DNA of 64,000 nt from an uncultured Burkholderiales bacterium. GTDB lineage: Bacteria; Pseudomonadota; Gammaproteobacteria; Burkholderiales; Burkholderiaceae_C. The notes beneath the pieces were generated by a model, which was given only the letters and a program-made list of their open reading frames with translations, was not told where the DNA came from and did not search any database. The stretch's first letter is position 1, and the number at the start of each line of letters is the position of its first letter. Below, one piece after another: positions 50,306 to 58,726 of the stretch. The stretch covers positions 62,001 to 126,000 of the forward strand of contig CALBSC010000077.1 of the NCBI GenBank assembly GCA_937927685.1, written 5' to 3'. Made by a program: the position numbers and the translations under genes.

Positions 50306-51664
50306 TCAGGTCGCCGCCAATGCGCGCGCCGTGGGCACTTGCGCCAGGTTGGACACGTGACCCCACAGCGCCTCGCGGTCCAGGTCAGACTGTCGCTGGG
50401 TACAGTCCATGAACTTGGTGCGCATCTCCTGTTCGGAGAGGATCAGCTTGGCGTTGCCACGGGCAAACCGGATGTCGCCGCTGTCCAGCACCCGGCCATC
50501 ATCCAGTTCCAGTTCGACACGGTCGTTCATGGCAAAAATGGGCTCGACGGTGCAGCGCGAGTCGTCGGTGCTGATGGCCAGTCGCTGCATGAGTGCCCGA
50601 ATCGGAGCCTCATTCACCACAGGGTCGGTCAACTCGTTCAAGCCCACGCGACCATGCACCAGCGCCGAGGCGACGGCAAATTCCAGGCTGAATTTGGCTT
50701 CGAGTCCGGTGACCGGGGCATGGTTGCGCAGCATCGAGGCCTGGGCCACACCGATGCGGGCGCGGATGGCTTTGACCTGTTCCGCTTGCACCCCATGCGC
50801 GCGCTTGAGATCCAGAACACCATCGATCACGCGGTGTGTGGCGTAGCAGGTCGGGTACTTCTTGATCGACAAGCCGTAATCGAGGATGCGCAAGGTTGTG
50901 CCCAGTGAAGGGCAAGGCGACGTGCGATCCGCCTGGCCACGCGGTGAGAGGGCCGCCAGATAGCCGGCGTGGTGCTCGAACACATCGGGTGCGGCGGTGA
51001 GCCCCAGTCGGGCGAACTGCACAGCCTCCAGACCGCAGGCCGCGGCGCGGCCGGCGTGCAGGGGTTTGGTCATGGTGCCGAAGTTCGCCACCAGTCCGCT
51101 GGCCATGCTGGCAGACAGGGCGAGGGCGTGCTGAATCTGCTCCAACGGCAAGCGATGCAGGTAGGCTGCGGCCGCGCAGGCACCCACCGTGCCCAGCACG
51201 GCGGTCGGGTGCCAGCCCTTGAGGTGGTAAGCGTCGGTTTCCCGCGTGAACAACTCGGCCCACACCTCGTAGCCCACCAGGTAGGCGCGCAGCACCTCGG
51301 CCCCGGAGGCGTTGACCTCCTCGGCAGCGGCCAGCACGGCCGGTACCAGCACGGTGCTGGGATGTCCCCCCAGTGCGACATCGTCAAAGTCGAGGGCGTG
51401 ACCCGCGGTGCCATTGATGAGTGCCGCATCAGCGGCATTCAGACGTTCACGGCCGAGCAACACCGAGGAGGCGCCGGCGGCCGGGTGACGAGCCGCCACG
51501 AACTGGCGGGCAATCTGCACCACCGGCTCGTCTCGTCCGGCCACCAGGGTGGCCAGGGTATCGGCGAATCCGGTCTGGATGATGCGTACGGCCGCTTCGG
51601 GCAATGACGCCGGAAATCCCGGTTGATGCACAAAGGCGGCCAGTGTGGCGGTTAGTCCGGACAT
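50306..51664 (-). CDS. MmgE/PrpD family protein (2-methylcitrate dehydratase/aconitate decarboxylase-like)
   Basis: The 452-residue protein belongs to the family that contains 2-methylcitrate dehydratase and cis-aconitate decarboxylase (IRG1). Typical active-site segments are GHALDFDDVALGGHPS, GWHPTAVLGTVGA and FGTMTKPLHAGRAA, which hold the Asp, His and Lys of the pocket, plus YPTCYATHRVIDG. It may decarboxylate, dehydrate or isomerise a tricarboxylic or branched acid. It is the fourth gene of the operon CoA transferase-hydratase-lyase-MmgE-Bug, with a 65-base gap before it. The family alone does not fix the substrate. Confidence 0.92.
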   Translation of the reverse strand: MSGLTATLAAFVHQPGFPASLPEAAVRIIQTGFADTLATLVAGRDEPVVQIARQFVAARHPAAGASSVLLGRERLNAADAALINGTAGHALDFDDVALGGHPSTVLVPAVLAAAEEVNASGAEVLRAYLVGYEVWAELFTRETDAYHLKGWHPTAVLGTVGACAAAAYLHRLPLEQIQHALALSASMASGLVANFGTMTKPLHAGRAAACGLEAVQFARLGLTAAPDVFEHHAGYLAALSPRGQADRTSPCPSLGTTLRILDYGLSIKKYPTCYATHRVIDGVLDLKRAHGVQAEQVKAIRARIGVAQASMLRNHAPVTGLEAKFSLEFAVASALVHGRVGLNELTDPVVNEAPIRALMQRLAISTDDSRCTVEPIFAMNDRVELELDDGRVLDSGDIRFARGNAKLILSEQEMRTKFMDCTQRQSDLDREALWGHVSNLAQVPTARALAAT

Positions 51665-51729
51665 GAGAGCTCCTGGAGTCGGTGGGGTTGGCGTCGTGGC
51701 AGGGGTCTGAAACGGGGTGGCGAGAGGGA

Positions 51730-52686
51730 TCAGGCGTGAACCGCTTCGCGAGCGGGGTCCTGCATGGTCCGGTAGCGGGTGGGCAGGCCGGCACGCGACA
51801 AGGCGCCATGCATCTCGATGTCCGGCAAGGTGTCACGGATGATCTGACGGATGGCGACCAGTTGTTCGAGGTCAACACCCGTGCGCAGGCCCATCGAGTC
51901 GAGCATGAAGCACAGGTCTTCCATCACGATGTTGCCGGTGGCACCCGGGGCGAAGGGACAGCCGCCGATGCCCGCCAGTGACGCGTCGAAGTGGCGGATG
52001 CCACAGTCCAGCGCAGCCGCCACGTTGGCCAGTCCGGTGCCGCGCGTGTCGTGAAAGTGCGCGGCAATCACCTTGTCGCCCAGCTCGGCCTTGAGGGCTT
52101 TGAACACGGTGCGCACCAGTTGCGGATCGGCATAGCCCACGGTATCGGGGATGACGAGTTCATCCGCGCCGGCTTCGGCCAGCAGGCAGGCGTACTTGAC
52201 CACATCGCTCACCGCGACACGGCCTTCATAGGAGCAGCCAAAGGCGGTGGCCAACCCGGCGACGATCAAGGGGCGGGTGTCGGCGGGTTGCGCGCGCACC
52301 AGCTCCACGATGCGGACGAAATCAGCGACGGACTCCTCACGTTCGCGGCGCACGTTGTTGAGGTTGTGGGTCTTGCTGGCAGACATCACAAAGTTCAGCT
52401 TGTGCACGCCCAGTTCAAGTCCACGCTCGGCGCCCCGGTAGTTGGGGATCAGCGCGGCGACGGTGAGGCCGGGTACTTTCAGGGCGCCCACCGACACCGC
52501 CTCGGCGTCCACGAACTGGGGCACCACCTTGGCTGGCACATAAGACGTGACTTCAATTTCACGCACCCCGGCCTGGGCCTCCGCCGCAATCCAGGCCAGC
52601 TTGCGCTCGGTGGGCATGAACACCGGATGAATTTGCAGGCCATCGCGCAGGCCCACTTCGCGAACCACTACATCAATGTCGGACAT
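51730..52686 (-). CDS. Hydroxymethylglutaryl-CoA lyase-like enzyme
   Basis: The 318-residue TIM-barrel protein is full-length for HMG-CoA lyase, which splits HMG-CoA into acetoacetate and acetyl-CoA. Catalytic residues are visible: REVGLRDGLQ (Arg, Asp), EVTSYVP, AHFHDTRGTG (two metal His) and the Cys loop GGCPFAPGATGN. The ATG at 52686 lies after GGAG in the ten-base gap to the hydratase gene; a longer frame upstream is not needed. With a CoA transferase and enoyl-CoA hydratase it forms a route that activates, hydrates and cleaves a branched acid such as 3-methylglutaconate, HMG or a close relative. Confidence 0.94.
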   Translation of the reverse strand: MSDIDVVVREVGLRDGLQIHPVFMPTERKLAWIAAEAQAGVREIEVTSYVPAKVVPQFVDAEAVSVGALKVPGLTVAALIPNYRGAERGLELGVHKLNFVMSASKTHNLNNVRREREESVADFVRIVELVRAQPADTRPLIVAGLATAFGCSYEGRVAVSDVVKYACLLAEAGADELVIPDTVGYADPQLVRTVFKALKAELGDKVIAAHFHDTRGTGLANVAAALDCGIRHFDASLAGIGGCPFAPGATGNIVMEDLCFMLDSMGLRTGVDLEQLVAIRQIIRDTLPDIEMHGALSRAGLPTRYRTMQDPAREAVHA

Positions 52687-52696
52687 GGATGACTCC

Positions 52697-53503
52697 TTAT
52701 TGGCCCTTGAACACGGGCTTGCGTTTTTCATTGAAGGCCAGCACGCCTTCGTAACGGTCTTCGGTTTCCACCAGGTGGTTGTAGGCCTCGACCTCAAAGC
52801 GGAAGGCGGTGCGCAACTCCATCTCGAACCCATACCGGACGGACTTTTTGATCTGGCGCACCGACAGGGGGGCGTTGCCCGCGATGGTGGTGGCGGTTTT
52901 CAGGGCCAGCGGCAACACCTCTTCAGGTTCGGCAATCTCGTTGAACAGACCCCAGGCCAGGGCCTTCTGGGCGTTGATGGGCTGGCCGGTCATGAGGATT
53001 TCCTTGGCCCGGCGCTGACCAATGGCACGCGGCAGGTTTTGTGTGCCGCCGGCGCCCGGCATGATGCCCAGCGTGACCTCGGTGAGGGCGAAGCGCGCCG
53101 CACTCGAGGCATAGGCAAAGTCGCAGCTCAACACGGTTTCAAAGCCGCCCGCATAGGCGTGACCATTGACCGCGGCGATGACCGGAATGGGCAGGTCGGT
53201 GAGGGCCCAGTACATGCGCTCAAACAATTCGTGCTGCTTGATCCATTGCGCCTTGGTCATGCCGTTGCGCTCCTTCAGGTCTCCCCCGGAGCAGAAGATC
53301 TTGTTGGGGCCTGCCCCGGTCAGCACGATGCAGCGCACATCGCCGGCATCTTCCGTCAGTCGGGTCCACAGGTCGAGCAGGTCGCGGCCCATCTGGGTGC
53401 TGATGGCGTTGCCCACCTCCGGTCGATTGAGCGTGACCTTCAACACATGCGGTGCAACTGTCTCAGTCAGAACGGTCTGGTAGTCGGGTAAGGAAAGCGT
53501 CAT
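52697..53503 (-). CDS. Enoyl-CoA hydratase/isomerase (crotonase family)
   Basis: The 268-residue protein is a crotonase with both catalytic glutamates in place: Glu in GGFETVLSCDF and Glu in FALTEVTLGIMPGAGGTQ. The oxyanion residues lie in SGGDLKERNG and GHAYAGG. It should hydrate a 2-enoyl-CoA such as 3-methylglutaconyl-CoA or itaconyl-CoA. AGGAG occurs just upstream of the ATG, overlapping the CoA transferase end (gap four bases). It is the second gene of the operon. Confidence 0.94.
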   Translation of the reverse strand: MTLSLPDYQTVLTETVAPHVLKVTLNRPEVGNAISTQMGRDLLDLWTRLTEDAGDVRCIVLTGAGPNKIFCSGGDLKERNGMTKAQWIKQHELFERMYWALTDLPIPVIAAVNGHAYAGGFETVLSCDFAYASSAARFALTEVTLGIMPGAGGTQNLPRAIGQRRAKEILMTGQPINAQKALAWGLFNEIAEPEEVLPLALKTATTIAGNAPLSVRQIKKSVRYGFEMELRTAFRFEVEAYNHLVETEDRYEGVLAFNEKRKPVFKGQ

Positions 53504-53507
53504 GGCA

Positions 53508-54662
53508 TCAACTCCTGGAAAACAAAATGGATTCGGTGTGCTGGCCCAGGGTGGGCGGCGGTCCACTGGAGACCGGGCGCTGCCCATCCAGACTCAGCGG
53601 CAAGGCAACGAAACGCATGCCGGTGCCGGGTACCGGCTGGATCAGGCCCAGGGCCTGGGTTTGCGGGTGCTCGGCCATCTGCTCGATCGATTGCACCGGC
53701 GAGCACGGGATGCCGGCGGCCTCCAGCGCCGTCACCCACTCCCGGGTGGGACGCTGGGCCATGATGTCGTCCAGCATGCGGTAGAGCTCGCTCTGGTTGC
53801 GCACACGCGAGGGGTTGTCCACAAAGCGGGGGTCATCGATCCACTCGGGATGACCGACCACCTGGGCCAGGCTGCGAAACAGGCTGTCACTGCCTGCCGC
53901 CACCACCACTTCGCCGTCCAGCGTGATGTAGGCCTTGTAGGGGGCAATGCCCGAGGCGCCCGACCCCTGCTTTTGGGGACTTTCGCCGGTGCACAGGTAT
54001 TGCGCGGCCAGTAACGAGGTCCAGGACGTGGCGGTTTCGAACAGTGAGACATCAACCACACGGCCTCGCCCCGTCTGCTGGCGCTCGTACAAGGCCGTGA
54101 GAATGCCCACCACCGACCACAGGCCCGTGCCCATGTCGACGATCGAGGCCCCCACACGCACCGACGGCCGGCCCGGCTCACCGGTGGTGCTCATCACACC
54201 GCCAAATGCCTGCATCAGCGGGTCGTAGCCAGGGCGGTCCTGCAGCGGGCCGGTGCGGCCGAAGGCCCCGAGGTTGCAGTACACCAGCGATGGTTTGCTC
54301 GCGAGCAGGGTAGGGCCGTCAAGCCCCAGTTTCTCGACATGACCGGGTCTCAGGTTTTGCAGCACCACATCGGCGCGTTCCAGGATCAATTGCTTGAGGG
54401 CTTGCGACTCCTGCGGGTCACGGAAGTTGCACACCACCGACGATTTGTTGCGGTTAAGCGATTGGAAAAATGCCGAGGCCCCTTCCCAAAAGGGCGGGCC
54501 CCAGCGACGCGCATCATCGCCGTCGGATTTCTCGATCTTGATGACCTCGGCGCCGAGTTCACTCAGGATGTGCCCCGCAAAGGGCGCGGCCACGCTGTGA
54601 CCGAGTTCGATAACCACCAGACCCTTGAAGGGCTGTGGAGAGGAGGGGGCAGTTGCGCTCAT
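53508..54662 (-). CDS. CaiB/BaiF family III CoA transferase
   Basis: The 384-residue enzyme is a family III CoA transferase, moving CoA between carboxylic acids. Visible are VIELGHSVAAPFAGHILSELGAEVIKIE, the catalytic Asp in ASIVDMGTGLW, and PGYDPLMQAFGGVMS. It starts the five-gene operon and would activate the imported acid with CoA from succinyl-CoA or acetyl-CoA. Upstream, 172 bases separate it from the divergent Bug gene at 54835, so both promoters must lie there; no clear -35/-10 pair was found. Confidence 0.94.
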   Translation of the reverse strand: MSATAPSSPQPFKGLVVIELGHSVAAPFAGHILSELGAEVIKIEKSDGDDARRWGPPFWEGASAFFQSLNRNKSSVVCNFRDPQESQALKQLILERADVVLQNLRPGHVEKLGLDGPTLLASKPSLVYCNLGAFGRTGPLQDRPGYDPLMQAFGGVMSTTGEPGRPSVRVGASIVDMGTGLWSVVGILTALYERQQTGRGRVVDVSLFETATSWTSLLAAQYLCTGESPQKQGSGASGIAPYKAYITLDGEVVVAAGSDSLFRSLAQVVGHPEWIDDPRFVDNPSRVRNQSELYRMLDDIMAQRPTREWVTALEAAGIPCSPVQSIEQMAEHPQTQALGLIQPVPGTGMRFVALPLSLDGQRPVSSGPPPTLGQHTESILFSRS

Positions 54663-54834
54663 GCGGCCAGGATCGTGAAGAGGCTGAGAGAAAGTTGTAT
54701 TTCATATTAGCAAAGCCTGGCGGGCGTCTGTGTCGCGCACGGGGTAGGGCGACTCAGGGTCTGCCCGGGCGTCCAGTTCACAGGTTGCTCGGGTATAGTG
54801 ATTTACTCCATGACAACAGTGCAGGACGTCTGGC

Positions 54835-55839
54835 ATGCAACCCTCCCGAACCTTTTTGCCATCCCGTCGATCCGGGCTGTGGGTAGCCCTGTGGTGCCTG
54901 ACGGGTCTGGCTGGCCTGAGTGGCGGTATGGCCCAGGCGCAAACCTATCCCGCCAAGCCCGTCAGGATCCTGGTGCCCTTTGTCGCGGGTGGCACCAGCG
55001 ACATCGTGGCCCGTGCCGTGGCGCAAAAGCTCAACGAGGCCGGTTACACCACCGTGGTGGAAAACCGACCGGGCGCCAACGGCTCGCTGGCGGCTGAAGC
55101 CACGGCCAAATCGCCCAACGACGGCTACACGCTGCTGGTGGGATCGATTGGCACCTTTGCCATCAACATGAGCCTGTACAAGAACCCCAAGTACGACGTG
55201 ATGCGTGACTTCGAGGCCATCACGGTGGCCGTGCGCACCCCCAACGTGCTGATCACCCCGCCCGGCCTGCCGGCCAACACGGTGAAGGAGTTCGTGGCCT
55301 TTGCCAAGGCCAACCCAGGCAAGGTGTCGTATGGTTCATCGGGATCGGGGTCAAGCGACCACTTGTCCGCCGAGTTGTTCAAACAACAGACCAGCACCTT
55401 CGGGGTTCACATTCCCTACCGGGGCGGTGCGGCGGCCCAGATGGACATCATGTCCGGCAACATCGAAGCCTCGTTCCAGAATTTCGGCACGGTGGTGCCC
55501 TACATCCGCTCCGGCAAGATGAAGGCGCTGGCCGTCACCTCGCGCGAACGCATGCCGCAACTGCCCAACGTGCCCACCATGATCGAAAGTGGGCTGGCCG
55601 ACTTTGACGTGACGTCATGGCAGGCACTGGTGGCGCCCAAGGGCACACCGCGCGACATCGTGAACAAACTCCAGGCCGACATCGCACGCGGTCTGCGCGC
55701 GCCCGATGTGTCTCAGCGTTTCAAGGACCAGGGCTTTGAGATCGTGGGCAACACACCCGAGCAGGCTACGGCGTTTTTCAAGGCCGAGATTGACCGCTGG
55801 GCGGTCGTGGTGAAAGCCTCCGGCGCCACCGTGGATTGA
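54835..55839 (+). CDS. Bug-family binding protein, divergent from the CoA transferase operon
   Basis: The 334-residue receptor has a long leader ending near MAQAQTY and the ligand loop VPFVAGGTSDIVAR with the conserved Asp. Further blocks are NRPGANGSLAA, NDGYTLLVGSIGT, HIPYRGGAAAQMDIMSGNIE and TPRDIVNKLQADI. It shares a 172-base divergent control region with the branched-acid CoA operon, so it may be coregulated and give that pathway a second receptor. It is convergent with a cyclase gene, with only four bases between the stops. Confidence 0.92.
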   Translation: MQPSRTFLPSRRSGLWVALWCLTGLAGLSGGMAQAQTYPAKPVRILVPFVAGGTSDIVARAVAQKLNEAGYTTVVENRPGANGSLAAEATAKSPNDGYTLLVGSIGTFAINMSLYKNPKYDVMRDFEAITVAVRTPNVLITPPGLPANTVKEFVAFAKANPGKVSYGSSGSGSSDHLSAELFKQQTSTFGVHIPYRGGAAAQMDIMSGNIEASFQNFGTVVPYIRSGKMKALAVTSRERMPQLPNVPTMIESGLADFDVTSWQALVAPKGTPRDIVNKLQADIARGLRAPDVSQRFKDQGFEIVGNTPEQATAFFKAEIDRWAVVVKASGATVD

Positions 55840-55843
55840 AGCC

Positions 55844-56644
55844 TCACACCATCAGCGCATCATCAAAGATCGCCACAGCCCGTGTCCAGCCCGCCGAGGC
55901 GCCGCGGATCTTGTGCGGAAAACAGCTGATGTAAAAACCGCTGGGGGGGAGGGCCTCCAGGTTGTGCAGTTTTTCCAGGTGGCAGTAACCAATGTCGCGT
56001 CCCGCCTTGTGTCCTTCCCAGATCAGGGAAGCGTCCTGGCTGGCCTGGTATTTCTGCGCGGTGTGGACAAAGGGGGCGTCCCAGCTCCACGCATCCGTGC
56101 CGGTCAGGCGAACGCCGCGGTCGAGCAGGTAGCGGGTGGCTTCGTAGCCCATGCCGCACCCGCTGGCAACGTAGTCCGCCTCGCCGTAACGTGAACCGGC
56201 ACGCGTGTTCACCACCACAATCTCCAGGGGCGAGAGGGTGTGTCCGATACGTTGGAGTTCCTGCTCCACCTCGGCGGCTGTCACCACGTGACCGTCGGGC
56301 AGGTGCCGGAAATCGAGTTTGACCCCGGGCTGAAAACACCATTCCAGGGGAACCTGATCGATGGTGATGGCGGGTTTGGCCTGACCGAGCGCCTTGTCCA
56401 TGGTGGAATGGAAATGAAAGGGCGCATCCAGATGCGTGCCGTTGTGGGTGGACAGGGTGACCGTTTCCACCGCCCAGCCTTCGCCGTCCGGCAAATCCTC
56501 TTGTTTCAACCCCGGAAAAAAGGGCTCGATCTGCTGGTAGGTGTTCTCATGGGTGAAGTACTGGATCTTGGGCGCAAAGGCGGGTGGATCGCTCATCACA
56601 TCGTTTTCCAGGTAGATGGACAAGTCGACAAATTTTCTGGGCAT
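55844..56644 (-). CDS. Cyclase family protein (kynurenine formamidase-like)
   Basis: The 266-residue metal-dependent hydrolase has the cyclase signature STHNGTHLDAPFHFH (HxGTHxDxPxHF), which holds the metal ligands, plus GTDAWSWDAP and GHKAGRDIGYCHLEKLHNLE. Family members hydrolyse N-formylkynurenine, amides or cyclic imides. AGGAG precedes the ATG at 56644. It is divergent from the aldo-keto reductase gene and convergent with a Bug gene. The kynurenine pathway partners are not near, so another amide or lactone substrate is likely. Confidence 0.9.
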   Translation of the reverse strand: MPRKFVDLSIYLENDVMSDPPAFAPKIQYFTHENTYQQIEPFFPGLKQEDLPDGEGWAVETVTLSTHNGTHLDAPFHFHSTMDKALGQAKPAITIDQVPLEWCFQPGVKLDFRHLPDGHVVTAAEVEQELQRIGHTLSPLEIVVVNTRAGSRYGEADYVASGCGMGYEATRYLLDRGVRLTGTDAWSWDAPFVHTAQKYQASQDASLIWEGHKAGRDIGYCHLEKLHNLEALPPSGFYISCFPHKIRGASAGWTRAVAIFDDALMV

Positions 56645-56771
56645 TGCAAGCTCCTCGGGCAGGGGGCAGGGTTTGAGCGGATGATAGCGGGGCTCGTGTC
56701 GCGTGGGGTGCATGTCCCCCCCGTGTCGCCCGCTCGGGCGTGATAGCCTCAAGCCAACGCAGGAGACCCGT

Positions 56772-57785
56772 GTGTCAGCCATTCCTTATACCTCGCTGGG
56801 CCATAGCGGCCTGAAAACACCGCCCTTGTGGCTGGGCACGATGATGTTCGGGGACCAGACCCCCATCGACGAAGCCCGCCGGATGATCGAATCCTGCCGG
56901 GAGGCGGGGTTGTTCGCCGTGGACACGGCGGACAACTACGCGGGCGGTGCCTCCGAGCGCATGCTGGGTCAACTGATTGCCGCCGATCGCGAGCGCTGGA
57001 TCGTGGCCACCAAGGTGGCCAACGCCATGGGCGATCAGGCCAATGACCGGGGCTTGTCGCGCCGCTGGGTGATGCGTGAGGTGGACAACAGCCTGCGCCG
57101 CCTGAACACCGACTGGATCGACGTCTACTACATGCACCGGGATGACGAGAGTACGCCTATCGAGGAGGTGCTCTCCACCTTTGCCCGTCTGATCGAAATG
57201 GGCAAGATCCGTTATTACGGCGTGTCCAATTTCCGCGGCTGGCGCGTGGCCCGTCTGGTCGAAACCGCCCGTCGCATGGGCGTGCCGTCCCCCATCGTGT
57301 GCCAGCCGCCGTACAGCGCGGCCACCCGCCTCATCGAGACCGAATTGCTGCCGTGTTGCGAGCATTACGGTGTGGGGGTGGTGGCCTACAGCCCGCTGGC
57401 CCGCGGGGTGTTGACCGGCAAGTACAAGCCCGGTCAGGCGCCCGCCGCGGACAGCCGCGCCGCCCGTGGTGACAAACGCATTTTGCAGACCGAGTTTCGC
57501 CCCGAGTCGCTGGCGATGTCACAGGCCTTCGAGGCCCATGCCCGCTCGCGCGGCATGAGTGCCACCCAGCTCGCCATTGCCTGGGTGCTCAATAACCGGT
57601 TGGTCCATGGTGTCATTGGCGGGCCTAAGACCTTTGCCCAGTGGCAAGACTATCTGGCAGCCTGGCAATGCCGGCTGACTCCGGAAGACGAGGCGGCCGT
57701 GGATGCCTTGGTGCCCCCGGGTTATGCCTCGACCCATGGTTACAACGATCCCCAATACCCTTTGACTGGACGCATACCCCGATGA
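56772..57785 (+). CDS. Aldo/keto reductase
   Basis: The 337-residue NADPH-dependent reductase has the AKR barrel and tetrad: Asp in VDTADNYAGG with Tyr, Lys in VATKVANAMGD, and the His position in YYMHRDDEST. C-terminal NADP residues lie in VIGGPKTFAQW. I chose GTG at 56772, six bases after AGGAG. It overlaps the next dehydrogenase by four bases (ATGA) and forms a small operon with it and a Bug receptor. It probably reduces a keto group of a small acid or sugar derivative. Confidence 0.92.
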   Translation: MSAIPYTSLGHSGLKTPPLWLGTMMFGDQTPIDEARRMIESCREAGLFAVDTADNYAGGASERMLGQLIAADRERWIVATKVANAMGDQANDRGLSRRWVMREVDNSLRRLNTDWIDVYYMHRDDESTPIEEVLSTFARLIEMGKIRYYGVSNFRGWRVARLVETARRMGVPSPIVCQPPYSAATRLIETELLPCCEHYGVGVVAYSPLARGVLTGKYKPGQAPAADSRAARGDKRILQTEFRPESLAMSQAFEAHARSRGMSATQLAIAWVLNNRLVHGVIGGPKTFAQWQDYLAAWQCRLTPEDEAAVDALVPPGYASTHGYNDPQYPLTGRIPR

Positions 57786-58690
57786 GTGCTTCAACCTCTT
57801 CCCCCATCGTAGGCCTGGTGGGCCTGGGCATCATGGGCAGCGCCATGGCGCCCAATTTGCTGGCGGCCGGCTTTCAAGTGGTGGGCTTCGATGTCTCGCC
57901 CGATCGCATGAAAGTCTTTGTGGAGGCCGGAGGCACCGCCGCCACTTCGCCCCAGGCGGTGGCTGAAGCCGCGCCCATCGTCATCACGTCCCTCCCCAGT
58001 GTGGCGGCCTTGAACGCGGTGGTACTGGGCCCGCAGGGTCTCACCACGGCCCGGGTTCAGGACCGCATTCTGGTCGAGACCAGCACGCTGCCCATCGAGG
58101 ACAAGCAATCCGTGCATGACCAGGCCACGGGCTGGCACATGCTGGACTGTCCGCTCAGTGGCACGGGTGCACAGGCCGCGAAAAAAGATTTGCTGGTCTA
58201 CGCCAGTGGCAACTCCAAGGCCATCGCCGCGTGCGCGCAGGTGTTCAACGGGTTCTCCAAAGCGCATCACGATGTGGGCGCTTTTGGCAACGGCTCGCGC
58301 ATGAAATTCGTGGCCAACCTGCTGGTGGCCATTCATAACGTGGCCGCGGCAGAGGCCTTTGCGTTGGGCATGAAGGCCGGGCTGGATGCCGACACCATTT
58401 ACAAGGTGATTGCCGATGGGGCTGGTGGCTCACGCATGTTCACCGTGCGAGGCCCGCAGATGGTGGCCAACCATTACGAGCCCGCCACCATGAAGGTGGA
58501 GACCTGGCAAAAGGACATGAAGATCATTGCCGAATTTGCTGCCGAGGTGGGTGCACCGACGCCCTTGTTCCATGCCACAGCGCCGATCTACAGCACCGCG
58601 ATGGCGCAGGGCCGTGGCGCCCAGGACACAGCCGCAGTGTTTGCCGTGCTGGCTGACATGGCCCGTCTGCACTTACCCACCCCACAATAA
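57782..58690 (+). CDS. Beta-hydroxyacid dehydrogenase (3-hydroxyisobutyrate dehydrogenase family)
   Basis: The 302-residue enzyme belongs to the 3-hydroxyisobutyrate/tartronate-semialdehyde dehydrogenase family. It has the nucleotide loop VGLGIMGSAMAPNL, substrate loop DCPLSGTGAQAAKK, and the catalytic Lys in GNGSRMKFVANLL. The ATG overlaps the aldo-keto reductase stop (ATGA), so translation is coupled. It oxidises a beta-hydroxy acid with NAD(P). With the reductase upstream and a Bug receptor 36 bases downstream it makes a likely hydroxy-acid utilisation unit. Confidence 0.93.
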   Translation: MSASTSSPIVGLVGLGIMGSAMAPNLLAAGFQVVGFDVSPDRMKVFVEAGGTAATSPQAVAEAAPIVITSLPSVAALNAVVLGPQGLTTARVQDRILVETSTLPIEDKQSVHDQATGWHMLDCPLSGTGAQAAKKDLLVYASGNSKAIAACAQVFNGFSKAHHDVGAFGNGSRMKFVANLLVAIHNVAAAEAFALGMKAGLDADTIYKVIADGAGGSRMFTVRGPQMVANHYEPATMKVETWQKDMKIIAEFAAEVGAPTPLFHATAPIYSTAMAQGRGAQDTAAVFAVLADMARLHLPTPQ

Positions 58691-58726
58691 GACCGCTCGG
58701 CCATGAGCAAAAGACAAGGACGCCTT

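Noticed and set aside
50203..54662. Straight leucine-degradation operon
   Set aside because: Isovaleryl-CoA dehydrogenase and methylcrotonyl-CoA carboxylase are absent, while a CoA transferase, MmgE/PrpD and a Bug receptor are present.
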